This document shows positions 1 to 11,189 of a stretch of 64,000 bases of DNA, one piece after another. Under the pieces are notes generated by a model. The model searched no databases. It was given only the letters and a program-made list of their open reading frames with translations, and was not told where the DNA came from. The position numbers and the translations under genes were made by a program. Each line of letters begins with the position of its first letter. Positions within the stretch are counted from its first letter, which is position 1. The DNA comes from Daphnia pulex (lineage: Eukaryota; Arthropoda; Branchiopoda; Diplostraca; Daphniidae): NCBI RefSeq assembly GCF_021134715.1, contig NC_060024.1, forward strand, positions 8,060,001 to 8,124,000. The letters run 5' to 3'.

Positions 1-290
1 AACGATACAGCTAGATTTCCAACCTATGTCTACGGGATCCGAGACTGAAGGCATATCACATATATTTCCCACAACATCATTTTGGGAACACAGTGAGCCA
101 CAAATTTCTAATCCTGCAAATTCGGGGCTTTCATAAGAAACAACTAATTCTGGTGAGATGGTTGATAACAAAGCCAACTCACCCATTTCTTTTCAAGCAA
201 AGTTATTGGTCGACTGGATAACACGTCACTCTTTTATCCGTCAACATGGCACCAAGAAACATATTTTTAAAATAAAGTCTACTCAATTTT

Positions 291-1462
291 TTCAGTGTCT
301 AGAGATGACAAAAATACCATAGTAATCCAAAAATGGGTGGACATCGACCTAGATAACCATGAAGCGACATTTTCTGTTTCAGACGTAGAGCTAAAAAGAG
401 TGAAAGCTGTCATATCCTTTCATCACCTACAGGAACTACTTGATGAATTCAATAGAGCAAAAATATGTCAAGGTCTAAAAGGGCCTTAATTGTCAATCAG
501 TTTCGGGCTATAAGTAAACATGGGTATAAAAATGCTGAAACGTTGAGCTCAAAGTTGTAAGTAATTAAATATTTAATTGTGACGTATATTTATAATTAAT
601 TTAATAATTATCATTGGTCTATTACAGTTGTGATGACCTTTTAGATAGAGGACCAAGAGAAAAGAGGTACTATATTGCAACACTATATTCGGGGTGATGA
701 GGATAAACATATATCTAGCAAGCAGACGTATTCGAAAATCCAAATATATGACATCATATTTCAATAAGAAACTAGATGCCGAGACAAAAGATATGTGCGT
801 AAAGATAACCGCGTAAAAAATTGACGAAAGGATGGCAGCTTACTTTCACATTTTTAAATTACAACACAAGGTAAATATAAAAAAAAAGAATTACATCAAG
901 TACATAGTAAATTTCTAAATATTTCACAGAGTAAAACACTTGTGGGAACTATATTCCACAAGACTGCATTGAAGAAAAGCTCGAAGGTTATGTGATGGTT
1001 TGGACCTGAATTTCTACTTGAATATCTACTGCTTCATATCAAAAGTTCTTCCACTCATGAACATCTATGTAAGAATGACATGCTGTCTCTTGCTGATCCA
1101 GATCATGTGCAGAGATTGTCACAAGGACTCCCTTGCAAACTGGGTTCCAAGATTTCTCTCCATTCAATTGGCTATTTCATGCCAGTTCAATGAAAAGGAC
1201 TGGAGTGGAGTACAATGGAAATGCTGTGGTAAATATTTTTTAAATAGTTATCCTGTGTTATGTTAGGAATTTTACCGTATGGAAATATTCATTTGTATGG
1301 ATATCCTAGTTTTGTAGGTGTCTTGGTTGTCGATGAGATTTCCATAACTTCTGATCTCTATTTCAACGTAAAACTCCTTCAGTTTGAAGGATTCGAAGAT
1401 CACCTATCATCCTCAAGAAAACTACGACAAAGAATTTCAAAATTGAGTAACAAGTCGCAGTA
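291..1462 (+). mobile_element. Decayed P-element / THAP9-like transposase remnant
   Basis: Broken reading frames on the + strand. A segment that follows a good splice acceptor near 294 runs open to 489. Around 970-1170 the frame reads as the helical region found in P-element-type transposases: a segment with LLLHIKS-type spacing, then STHEHLCRNDMLSLADPD. Around 1265-1460 a VVDEISI...LYFNVKLLQFEGFED stretch resembles the first-Asp strand of the P-element/THAP9 RNase H-like core. Stops and frame breaks separate these parts, and the third acidic residue and C-terminus are missing, so no active transposase is encoded. A related fragment lies at 56172-56405. Family assignment is from motif memory only. 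The first ~290 bases show nothing else I can name. Confidence 0.5.
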
Positions 1463-1484
1463 ATGTAATGTAATGTAATGTGAG
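1463..1484. repeat. TAATG short tandem repeat
   Basis: Several consecutive copies of the pentamer taatg directly follow the stop codon of the P-like remnant and separate it from the LINE fragment. A similar tacat/taatg-type simple sequence lies near the right end of the window (63370-63440). Confidence 0.6.
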
Positions 1485-1499
1485 TAACAATCGAGTAAC

Positions 1500-2410
1500 A
1501 AAACGCCTTTTGGTGATGACCCTGCATCGGTTCCCTCCTTTCTCACTCATACTCTTTTCACCACACCATCAGATAACCTTGATAAGCTTCTGCTGCAGTA
1601 CAACTCTGGCCTTTCTTTTCTGCTCGACAAAATTGCACCTGTGCGGTCAAAAGTAATCACAGTACGACCACCAAACCCTTGGGTTTCTGCTGAGGTTTTA
1701 GATATTCGAAGGAAATTAAGAGAATGGGATTGCTTTGGAGGTGCAAACAGATTGTTCACAATGTCTTAACGGTGAAGCGTCTTCTGCTTAAAAAGAGAAA
1801 CCGTCGTTCCTCAATGAGAAGATAACCGAGGCTGAGGGGACGAAATTGCTCTTCAGCATCGTTGACTCGTTTCTTATAAAGAAGCCTGGCCTCAAGCTTC
1901 CGCAACACAACTCCTTCTACGGACTAGTGGGGCACTTCAGCGATCGCTTTCTAAAGAAGCATACAGACATTCGGACCAGTATGAACTCCGCCTCCTGTTC
2001 TTCTGCCACTGAACTTCCAAGAAATATTCCTCCTTTTTCCTTCTTTTAATGTGTGTCCGTTGCTGAAATATCTTCTCTTATTAAAGAATGTCCCTCCAAT
2101 TCTTTTCCCCTCGACCCAATTCCCACCTCCCTTCTTAAGAAATGTGCTGATGTTCTTGCTATTCCTTTCACTTCTAAAGTGAATCTCTTTTTGTCGTCTT
2201 CCGTCTTTCCTGGTGAATGAAGATTGCCTTTGTTACCCCTCTTCTGAATAAACCAGATCTGTGCGTTAACGACCTGAACCACCATCGTCCCGAGGTTCTT
2301 TTCTCCTTCTTATCCAAACTAATCTAGCGTGCGGTAGCAAAACAACTTTCAAAGCACCTTACAGCCTGTGACCTCTACTTCGCAGTTCAGTCAGCCTACA
2401 GGCCAAAGAG
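1500..2410 (+). mobile_element. LINE fragment (L2/CR1 group), linker and N-terminal RT
   Basis: The + strand translates, with frame changes, into the region between endonuclease and reverse transcriptase of a non-LTR retrotransposon (a stretch with LDKIAPVRSK and PPNPWVSAEVL), followed by the RT N-terminus (DPIPTSLLKKC, VTPLLNKP, a degenerate NHRPEVLFSFLSKLI, then QLSKHL and VQSAYRPK). The copy is 5'-truncated, carries stops and ends abruptly near 2410 before the catalytic RT motifs. It belongs to the same broad group as the longer element at 13713-16268 on the other strand but is not the same copy. Confidence 0.7.
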
Positions 2411-2633
2411 GCCGTACATAAAGGACGTCCACCGTTAGGGGGAGGGGAGGGGTCTGGATTTTTGGACGGAAATGGACGGGGGGAGGGGGGTTAAAAATTT
2501 ATGGACGTCCATTCGAATAGAATACAATTTGAACTTGAAACTCATTTCAGCTGTTTTTGTTTTATTGTTTTTTCGTCGTCTGCTACTCTTCCTATAGAAA
2601 AGCTATAATTTACTTGAAAAATAATGGACAACG
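2411..2633. other. G-rich tract bounded by GGACGTCCA repeats
   Basis: The palindromic octamer ggacgtcc (as ggacgtcca) occurs at 2423-2431 and 2503-2511 and brackets a G-rich tract. This lies just upstream of the DDE-like transposon ORF and may be that element's terminal sequence. No gene is seen here. Confidence 0.35.
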
Positions 2634-4575
2634 CCTTTCTTTCCAAGTCCCTATATGATTCATGTATCAAGGTTATTCCTGATAAAAAACCTGCTGACTT
2701 TCAACATGACGTAAATAAACATTGGGCAATTATCAAGAAAGAAAAAGACTGCGAAACTCGAGCGAAAACACTCATGACAGTATTGGCCGAGGTGGCTTAA
2801 AAAAAAATTTGCTCAGTATGTTTGCCAAAGCAATAAAAAGGAACGAACCAAAAGAAAATGCTCCCCAACCCTCACATTCTAATTAGAAAGTTAAAGAATA
2901 AAAAGTTCCAGCTCAAACTGAGCTAAAGTAAAGACTTGCTCTTATCAATTCTGATTTGGTTGGGTTAATGGAACGAGAAAGAAGGAAACTACTATCCACA
3001 GAACAAGAAAAAAAGCTAGATTAACTTAAACTTGAGAAGAAATATATAGAGAAAAAACTTTCTAATTTAGTGAAAGATCAAGTTCGCAGTAAAAAAAGGA
3101 GAGCTGGTACTAGAGAGGTTTTATTATGTAATCCTGAACTGAAGACAAAGCTCAAAATAAGGGAAAAAGCTGGACGCCCTATTATCCAAGAGGATCAGCC
3201 AATGTTATTGCAGACTATTATTGATTTGGCTACATGTAAGTATTAAGTTTTATAGCAAACCATTTTTCAAATTGTGACTTTTTAAAATTCTAAAAATGTA
3301 AACAGAAGGCGCAGGTGCGAATGCAAAGAGGCAAAGTAAAGAATTAAGGTGCATCAGAATGCTCTCAGAACTGACTAATGAGCTTGATAAGAAAGGATTT
3401 ACAATAAGTCGAACAGATCTTAGATTACTCCCGCATAGATCATCATCCACCGAAGGAAAACGTCATGTCACCACTGTTCCAGAGAAGCTCCTGCGTGCTC
3501 AGAATGACGCACATTCAAACATGTAGATCAGTTTTTCGCAGCTGCTACCTTTAAGCGATTGGATGAAATAGCCTCTTTTTAGGTGTGCAAATCAAAGAAT
3601 ACTCATTTTCTGTAAAAAAGATTATATCTAGTTCTATTGTTCAATTTTTTAAAATGCTAGGCCCTCATGAAAATTGTCTTTTGAGTCAGGACGATAAAGC
3701 GCGCGTTCCAATTGGAACTACTGCAGCAAACAAGCAGGCACCTATTATGATGCATCTGGAATACCGTGTTCGTCTACCTGATCACGACTGGGTGGTTGCT
3801 GAGCGCCACAAAATTTTTCCGTCGGTTTATGCTGCTGTTTCTATTCCCAATGGCTGTCTGGGTGATCCAGAGATCACAGGTTATTCTGGACCTACCTACG
3901 TGGCAATCCGATCAGGAAAACATGCATCTAGCACCGCCTACAGTCACGCATTGGATATGGATAGACTACCTTCCTTAAAAGAGTGAGTATAATATGACGA
4001 ATATTTCAAGCTTTTATTATTAAACTTAAAATAATGTTATGGATTGAATTATTTATAACTAGTATTCCTGATTCATTTTATTTCTTTTAATTGTGATGTG
4101 TAGGTTTGATTCTTTCACTAAATCTATAAATGAAGCTGGCTCTCTCAAAATCAAACCAGTTCTGATGATCACGGTCGACGGAGGACCGGATGAAAATCCC
4201 CGATACCAAAAGGTTATTCAGTTATTATTCATAACAATGACTGTTTTCTTTAGAAAATTTGAAATATAATATACTTTCTTTAGATTACCGTTCATCATTT
4301 TCTTAAGAATAATCTTTATGCATTATTTGTTGCGACTAACGCTCCTGGTCTAAGCGCCTTTAATCGAATCGAAAGGCAAATGGCCCCATTGAGCCACGAA
4401 TTAAGTGGCGTTATCCTCCAACATGATCATTCGGTTCTCACCTCGACGATCAACGCCGCACAATCGACACCGATTTGGTGCTAAGAAATTTTCAGTATGC
4501 TGGGAGGTGCTTGCTGACGTTTGGTCACCGTTGGTTGTCTTCACTCGCTACACATTCCATAAAGCATCGACTTCA
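2634..4575 (+). mobile_element. Decayed DDE-like DNA transposon ORF, unclassified family
   Basis: A split, frameshifted ORF. 2634-2799 gives a short helical N-terminal segment. 2930-3235 is lysine-rich and ends at a GT donor, and an acceptor near 3306 starts EGAGANAKRQSKELR.... 3585-3983 is the longest open stretch (SQDDKARVPIGTTAANKQAP, then EYRVRLPDHDW). It continues after an intron into ITVDGGPDENPRY (about 4160-4205) and, after another intron, LSHELSGVILQHDH. The Asp in SQDDKA, the Asp in TVDGGPDE and the Glu in SHELSG are in the right order for a DDE catalytic triad. From general knowledge, similar proteins are scattered in invertebrate genomes without a named function. Frameshifts near 3525 and 4430-4500 mean it is dead. 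There is no name I can defend. Confidence 0.5.
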
Positions 4576-4700
4576 AGATTGCAGTCCTCATGTACCGCTG
4601 TCTCAACGTCGTGAGCAGTCAGCCGCCCACAACATTGCCTCTCTGAAGAAGTCAAGAAATTTCCTGTAGCTGCTATCTCACCGTCACCCTGCGAGATAAT

Positions 4701-5285
4701 ATGGAGCCAAGCCCAAAGAGAACGAAGACGGATGGGAGAACACTTTCCAACGAAGATATGGAAGCTATTAGAAAGATGACCATAGCCTTCGAAAAAACTC
4801 TTCGTTTAAAAAATCTTCAAATTACGGATACGGAAGAAGAGCTAAAGGCTGTAAAAGCAGTCGTAAAAAGAGACGCTTCGTACCGTATCTTCGTGAAAAG
4901 AATTGCGATGCATATCTCATTGGATGTCATAAAAGACAAATTCTCGTTCTTCGGCAGAGTTATGGAAATTGAAGAAAATTCAAGGGCGGGAATCAACCGT
5001 TCTGTTTTCATCACTTTCTTTGAGCGGGAAGCGGTTCAGCTAGCATTAACGACGAAACCGTTGGTTTTAAACGGCGAGAATTTAAAAGTGATGGCGTTCT
5101 TGACGTTCGGAGCTCCAGGCCAAAACTCAGAAAATACTGTTCCGTCTGGAGGTGGCGCTGGAGTCGGAGGCGGTGCCGCTGGAGTCGGTGCTACTGGAGA
5201 TGCTACTGGAGGTGCTACTGGAGGTGCTACTGGAGGTGCTACTGGAGGTGCTACTGGTGGCGGAGCCGGTGCCAACCGCCGCTAG
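4701..5285 (+). CDS. Single-exon RRM-type RNA-binding protein with Gly/Ala/Thr-rich tail
   Basis: Uninterrupted 194-aa ORF with ATG context gataatATGG. Residues 1-20 are basic. About 20-55 is a likely helix or coiled coil. About 61-132 fits an RNA recognition motif: RNP2-like RIFVKRI, then a helix, the linker FFGRVMEIEEN, RNP1-like NRSVFITF, and a C-terminal strand NLKVMAF. The tail from about 145 is built from 12-bp repeats encoding GGAT, GGGAG and similar units. A polyadenylation signal aataaa follows at 5421 and a short A-run at 5443. No intron and a position inside transposon debris suggest a retrocopy or transposon-borne gene, but the frame is intact, so expression is possible. RNA binding is inferred from the fold only. 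Confidence 0.6.
   Translation: MEPSPKRTKTDGRTLSNEDMEAIRKMTIAFEKTLRLKNLQITDTEEELKAVKAVVKRDASYRIFVKRIAMHISLDVIKDKFSFFGRVMEIEENSRAGINRSVFITFFEREAVQLALTTKPLVLNGENLKVMAFLTFGAPGQNSENTVPSGGGAGVGGGAAGVGATGDATGGATGGATGGATGGATGGGAGANRR
5177..5262 (+). repeat. 12-bp tandem repeat encoding Gly-Ala-Thr
   Basis: Near-perfect copies of ggtgctactgga in frame inside the RRM-protein tail. Copy number is likely to vary between individuals. Confidence 0.8.
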
Positions 5286-5834
5286 GCCAGCTTATGTCTT
5301 CATGTTCCCTTTTGAGCCAATTCCAGCTGTTTTGCAGAACTTTGTATTCCCCACCCCCTCTTGTTCTAGAACGATTAGTAGTTCCAATACCCATGTTTCG
5401 CTGCATACGTCTTAAATCTCAATAAAATGAGTTTCACTCCCAAAAAAATGGTTGTGCTCCCCCCTACCTATCTAGCCTAATCCCTCCCCGTACTGCAAAA
5501 AGTCAATCTGAACGCATCCGAAGATTGTGATGAAGTCGAATAAAGAGAGAGAGATTGCGGCTCGTAACAGTGTATTGGGACGACCACTGCTCTGTGGAGA
5601 GCAGACAGAGACTGAGAGTGAGGGGAGGGAGTCCTCTCCTATATATGGAGCCGACGGGTGCCGTGTTGCCAGATGGTGGTATCATCACAAAGATGCACTT
5701 AAAACTCACTATTTTCGTCTCGCATATAATCTGATTTCCCTGTGTCAGTCATAAGCACAGAGATTTGATCATCTGTGATTATGTAAGCCTTATACAAGCC
5801 TTATACAAATTAAATACATTATTATTATTATTAT
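5286..5834. other. 3' region and AT-rich spacer
   Basis: Holds the aataaa at 5421, a short purine-rich stretch near 5540-5600 and an (att)n run at 5818-5835. No convincing coding region. Confidence 0.4.
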
Positions 5835-6085
5835 TTTAAAAATATAAATAAATGGAAAATGACTTCTGACTCTTGACGAATTGTTCAAATCTTTCTATTA
5901 CTTCTGTCATACTTTGAAACCAAAATTTATGTTAGTAAATAAACAAATTTGAGTTAGAAACATCGTGTTAGTAAACACAGAATATGTGTCGGCAAAAAAC
6001 AGGTTTAGGGAATGGACGCGGGGTTTATCGTCTGCACAACCACTTAAACTAAACACTACAGAGTTTTAAAACTACTAAACGGTTG
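5835..6085. repeat. Dispersed repeat copy 1 (matches 63716-63975)
   Basis: About 250 bp line up in the same orientation with the right end of the window. Shared stretches include gacgcggggtttatcgtctg followed by cacaaccactt. Identity is clearly high but with indels. It is non-coding in all frames. Confidence 0.8.
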
Positions 6086-6657
6086 AAAACAATGCATCAG
6101 CCGCTTCTAAAAAGTTGTCATTTTGAGGAAATTGTAAAAGAAGACCTGGGTTGCCAGTTTGGAGGATAAACAGTCAGGGGACTCGCTTGTTTACATCGAA
6201 ATATAAAAAAAGTGATAACAGTCATAGGCACGATCACGAGTCACGTTGAGCAGACGATACGACTGTCTATGGTCATGGAATATCTCAGCCATAAAAAAGG
6301 CTGAGAGGGGGTCATTCAGCTCGCAACCAGTTGCGATAAGGTTTCCCATTCGTGCTCTTTTCACTCAGTGTATTCTCGTGAAACTCAAGTTGTCGCTTAA
6401 ACAATAAAAGACGTCACAAATCGGAAATTACAAGTTAGGAATCACAATACAATTGTGATCTAGAAATCACATACAACTAACCACCACATAACACCTGCCA
6501 ATTAATATTAATTGTCTGAGAATTTAATACAAATATTATCAAAATCTTTACCTCAGGCTCTGAAATTTGGTCTAATGTTAAAAATTAAAAATATTACTAC
6601 TACGTACCCACTTTTCTTCTTCCAGAAATGTAAACTTTCATGTAGGCAACAAGAGCA

Positions 6658-7190
6658 TTACTTGATGTTGCTTTCTTGGCTAGAGCCACAGTTGCTAGAA
6701 CAAAGAAAGAAAAATGTTATGAATGATAGCATTAAAATTATTTGACTATACCTTTTCTTGTTCTTGGGCTTTTTGAACTTCTTGCCATTAAATTTCTTGA
6801 ACTTCAGTCTTTTGATAGATGACTGTTTCATCAGCAACATTCCCTTCTTTAATTCCCACATTCCGCTCTTCACTGGGTGTTCCTACAGGCAAGCAACATA
6901 TAGTTAACGAGAAATTTTAAAAGTCATTTTTTTTTCACTTACAGCCCTAAAACTAAGAGGGTTGTGTATTATCTCACAACACAGTTTGTAGGTGATTGAG
7001 TCTCGTTTTTTTAATTTTTTCAGTTTTAGGTCAAGGATGTTGATGATTTCCCGACAACAAACCACTTGCCTCATAAAACTCTTTGTGGATTGAGCCTCAG
7101 AGAGGTAATCTTGCATTACAAGATCCACACGAGTTTTCCCAGTAAACTGAGAGGCTAAATCGACTTGTGTGTATTCTTGTGTTAAAATCA
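6658..7190 (-). CDS. Candidate three-exon gene fragment, unrecognised
   Basis: Minus-strand segments join cleanly. Exon 7190-6943 follows an acceptor tattctag and ends in donor GTAAGTG. Exon 6882-6752 has acceptor cctgtag and donor GTATAG. Exon 6694-6658 has acceptor gttctag and ends TAA. The phases agree and give about 138 residues. The first part holds RVDLVMQDYLSE and a helix-rich Leu/Lys stretch. The second is very basic (KKFNGKKFKKPKNKK), which would suit a nuclear or nucleic-acid-binding tail. The start codon is not in the first listed exon; an A|TG split codon across the upstream intron is possible. It could equally be a transposon ORF. I do not recognise the family. Confidence 0.35.
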
Positions 7191-8000
7191 CTAGAATATA
7201 AGTAGTTAGTATATCTGAATTAAAACTAATATCAAAAAATTACTTTTCAGGAGATTCTTTTAACGTTAATGCTGGTTAATACGTAAAACGAGGTAGACTG
7301 TAATCGAGCTGACCAGTAAGAAAGAGGTTTACAGAATCAATTCAGCTATGAAAATTACGAAAGAGTTTTAAAGAATCAATTCAGCTATGAAAATTTCGAA
7401 AAAATCAACAACCAAGGCTGTAACCGGAGTCTAAGCTCTGCTGCAACTGTTAAATAATTTCGTGAAAAAAGAAATTTAAAAAAAATATTTTCTAAACAAA
7501 TATTTTCTAGGCCTAACAGAAAATATATTTTTTAAAATGGAATAGAAAATTATTTTTTTTTTAATATTTTCTAATACAAAATATACTATTTTTTTTTATT
7601 TTTTTTTATTCACCCAATTGTGTGTTAATCTGTACTTTGGTTGGCCGTAATACATTTTTTGGGTTGGCCGAAAGGGACATTTTTTTGACCGAAATGGCCT
7701 TTTTTGGCCGAAATGGTATGACGAATTCGGCCTGGTTTGAGAGACCGAAGGAATATTGTTTTCCACGTATGCACATTGCGGGAATTTTGGTTCAGCAGTA
7801 TTGATGTCGTTGCAAACCAATTTTTTGAAACGGTAAAGTGAAATTTTTCTGGCCGCAAGTAATTTTGAATACACCTGCATGTATGCCGAAGTCCTTCCTG
7901 ATTTTTTCATGGATTGATGACACAGACATAAAAATATATTGATGAGAAAATAAAAAAAAATTATGAAGACCATTAGCTTTTACATCTATAATAAACTTAC

Positions 8001-8668
8001 TTATCCCATCAACTTCGAGCGTAAGCACATATCCAAAATTCTTGCCTTGTTTAAATTGATTTATCCCCATCCTCAGTTTGTTCTTATTTACTTCGATATC
8101 CAGTAGTGGCTGCACCACGTGCAGCACACACCACCCCCGGAAAAAAGAGCACGGCGGATGTTTTGCTGTAAACTTTACCTTTCTCGCTGGAATAAAAAAA
8201 AATAATAATTACAATAACAAATTTTAAATTAAAAAAACTATTACCGGGTCTTGGATTCCGCGTTAATCAGATAGGTTATTTATTTATCGAAGCAATTAAA
8301 ATTGGAGTTTCCAATTTCTTCCTTTTCGAATACACGAGGTTTTTTTAATCTCCTGAAATATCTTAAATTAATTATTAAAATTAAGTGTACATAATTTTAA
8401 TAAAGAAATTACCATAAATAAAGAGGGATACAAGTACATCCCCATCCAGCTGTTACACATGTTTCACCACGTAGGAAGTCCCAACTTCAGTGGTTAGAAA
8501 GACAAATCTGTCGTGGGCCCCTAAACATTGGCATGCTTTTTCTCTGTGAAATGTAAATTCATTTTCGTTGCTTTTCGAAAATTGATGATTGAAAGGGCGT
8601 GTCTGTCTTGCAAGTACAGCTGGAAGTGACTTGACTGGGCGTTGAAGACAATTTACCTTATAACAAGC
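8001..8668 (-). CDS. Candidate exons of an unrecognised minus-strand gene
   Basis: Exon 8186-8001 is open throughout (62 residues) between acceptor tattccag and donor GTAAGTT. It reads KVKFTAKHPPCSFFRG, then VLHVVQPLLDIEVNKN and GYVLTLEVDGI. A second open stretch, about 8668-8453, includes CLQRPVKSLPAVLARQTR and ends at TAA. They could belong with the exons at 6658-7190 on the same strand. The stretch 7200-8000 between them is AT-rich and holds an interrupted palindrome-like run near 7470-7590. No domain is recognised and the connection between exons is not proven. Confidence 0.25.
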
Positions 8669-9239
8669 GACAGCTACAAAAGAAAAATCATTATATTAAG
8701 AATTGAAAGCAAAAACTGATAATTTAAAGTAACGAAGCAACTAGCAAGTAGCAACTAGTAACAAGTTATTTTAGATAAAGAATGATTTTTATCTCACCAT
8801 TAATTAAAAACCATTAAAAAAAGACGAAAAGATAAATTTTTAAATTTACTGGGCGCAATTCTTTGCAGAATACTCCCCAAATGTATTTGACGGAGACTAT
8901 ACAGACAATTTACAGAGATACACATGGGAACAGGAGGCGAATTGGGCCTTTTATGCACACTGGGCGGGTGAACTGCTGCACGGGCCGACTCCAATAGTAT
9001 AGCTGGCTTTAAGAATCAGAGCATCAGTTCTGTTTGCGGAGTCTATCCGGCTTGGTTGAACCTTCAAGGACGTCAATGGACGGCCGCCGGTCCAGACTAC
9101 CAGCCAACCGCCCACCATGTGGAGGGCAAGGGAGCAAAGTTGCATCGGGTAAAAAAAAGGAAAGGAGGTGAAGACAAGAAGCTAGTATAAATATAAAAAA
9201 CGACAATCGCTCGCAAAATCAGATGGCATATATTGTCCT

Positions 9240-9640
9240 ACAGCAACGCAAAAGGCGGATATATGTAACAGTTTCTCCTTACCCAACCTTATCTTATCAA
9301 AAAGATCATCGAACCAAATCCCCACGATTTTTCTTTGAACGCCAATGTAAATGCAATGCATTGTATAAATAACTACGTCTTTAATGACGTCATAGAAAAG
9401 ATCTTCAGCGATAGATGGAATCCCAATTTTGTTATGGTGCTTAATCTGTGATCGATTGTGGAACGATTAGTCCTTCCGGAGACTCGCATTGACATTGGAA
9501 TACGTAACACAATCACCTTTTTTAGTCATCGTAACTGTAGAACCATTAGCTACCTACACACCCGGTGTAACACATTTTCGACAACCGTAATAAGCATTGT
9601 GTGTAGCAATGTTCAGCATAAAATTAGTAGAGAATTCTCC
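9240..9640 (-). mobile_element. Transposase-like ORF remnant (YGCRKC...IYTMHCIYIGV)
   Basis: Read on the minus strand, a degraded frame with in-frame stops gives NIATHNAYYGCRKCVTPGV, then a middle region with DVIKDVVIYTMHCIYIGV and RKIVGIWFDD. The order of a GYxGCxxC zinc-like knuckle followed by a Val-Ile-Tyr-x-Met-His strand and a GV..K..GIW segment is typical of a transposon-derived protein group common in invertebrate genomes. The superfamily is uncertain. The copy is inactive. It lies just beyond a reverse-transcriptase palm fragment (9722-9850), so two unrelated elements abut. Confidence 0.4.
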
Positions 9641-9721
9641 ATATGAAGAGTTCTAGAAAAGCTTGCCCTTTCTTTGTTCACTGATTTCATATTTAGTGTC
9701 TCTGTTTGTAATTTATGTTGG

Positions 9722-9850
9722 ATCATTCTTTGTATTTGGGATTGGTTATTGCTGGTTGATGTTAAAAGGATATCATCGGCAAATCTTTTAAACAGTTTTA
9801 CTCCTCCTGGTTTCTTATGAATAAGGTGTTTTGTTAGGGAGCATATGTAG
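9722..9850 (-). mobile_element. Reverse-transcriptase palm fragment, copy 1
   Basis: On the minus strand it reads LFKRFADDILLT, with the F-A-D-D catalytic motif of a reverse transcriptase, followed by NNQSQIQRMIQ. It is paralogous to 57084-57255, where the same motif is followed without a break by the repeat that here starts only at 10505. The retroelement clade cannot be fixed from so short a segment. Confidence 0.6.
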
Positions 9851-10504
9851 CAGTCGGCAAAGGTTTACAATTTCAACAACACATAAAGTTAATGTTTTCT
9901 AATAATCAAGAAATTATAAAATACAAGATAAAAAAGCTTGATATTGCTGGTAATTTTTAGCAGAAATTATTCGATAGAAAAATGGAAAATAGAAACCGAA
10001 ACATTTGTTTTCACGAAGAAAAATGTTCTTCAAATGTTCTTCTTGACTAACAAAAGGATCTTCTGAAAAAGGTAGGAGCTGAGCAAGGATGGAAAATATC
10101 GGTGTCATTTCTGCTACAGTTTACTTCACTTCTGCTGAAGTGAAGTGTACTTTCTATTTTTTTAATTGCCTCCAGCTTAGGTTTTTTAAAATTTAACTTT
10201 AGTTCACTGAAGTGTAGCAGAATTGTATTTAAGCGCTAACATGGGCCTCAAGAAGAGAAAAAAAACGACAGTGGAGAAGAAACGGATTAAAACTCAAATA
10301 ATGAAGATGAATCAAGAGATGATATTGACAAAAATGACAATTGAAGTAAGTCTGCTTCATTGCGACTGCGGATATCTTCAGCCACAACTATCAACTCAAA
10401 GCCATTTATATATACTTGATTGCTACAGTCTGCTCATCAGCGTGTTTCTCAACAACCTCATAATTAGTAATCATACAGCCGAATTGTTCAGTTAAGAACT
10501 GATC
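9851..10504. mobile_element. Insertion of about 655 bp inside a dispersed repeat
   Basis: The paralogous locus near 57205 runs straight through this point (agggag joined to ccaccatc), so 9851-10504 is extra sequence. It contains a perfect short palindrome (cttcacttc, 4-base loop, gaagtgaag) near 10128-10149 and a further copy of tcactgaagtg nearby. No long ORF and no clear terminal inverted repeat were seen. Confidence 0.5.
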
Positions 10505-11020
10505 CACCATCAATTGAGAAACCCCTTCGCGATTTCAGTAGTGGCCACAACGTTCAATTATTGTTTTTCTCCTCAATTTATCGATTGGTTGCTGCTGTTA
10601 ACAATTTGTGTGCCACACACACACGTGAAACACAAGACATTTAGTGTTTTGCGTGTAGTTTTGAAATTTCGCCATTTTTGCTATTGATTAAGATTCATTA
10701 CTTAAGCATTCTAGTTGGAAACTGTCGTGAACGCTCAGTGCTTCGTCCACTCCGTCTTGACTATAGAGAAGAGCGCAATGCTGAAATTCCGTTTCAACAT
10801 TCAAGTCACTGCTGAGGTTTTGGCTGATAAATTCCATTAGCTCTGACTGAATTAACTTCACTAGAAAAAATACCTCGTTCACCTAGTCTCATATCAGCTG
10901 CTGCAGCCGTCTTCACCACCACGCAGCCTCCCCTTCAGTCGAGTCCGTGAGAAACAAACCATCAGCGTCAATCCATCCTAAAATCCTTTCCTCGTCGGAA
11001 TTTTTACTGAACGTTTCACC
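10505..11020. repeat. Dispersed repeat copy 1 (matches 57203-57724)
   Basis: About 515 bp in the same orientation as 57203-57724. Shared stretches include gttgctgctgttaacaat, gtgtgccacacacacacgtg and ctagttggaaactgtcgtga, with scattered mismatches. Similarity ends in both copies at tgaacgtttcacc. It lies next to the palm fragment of a reverse transcriptase in both places, so it is probably part of that retroelement. Confidence 0.85.
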
Positions 11021-11189
11021 TATAAAAAATCGTAGCGTTTCACCGCCATTGAAATATATATGGTTACTTCAGCCCATCAGGACCATCAGGACTCTCAACT
11101 CGGATCAAGAATATGAAAGAAGATTTTGATCCATCATCGGAACATCTTATTTTTATGGCTTGAACTAGCCAATGTTCTGTCGAATAAGG

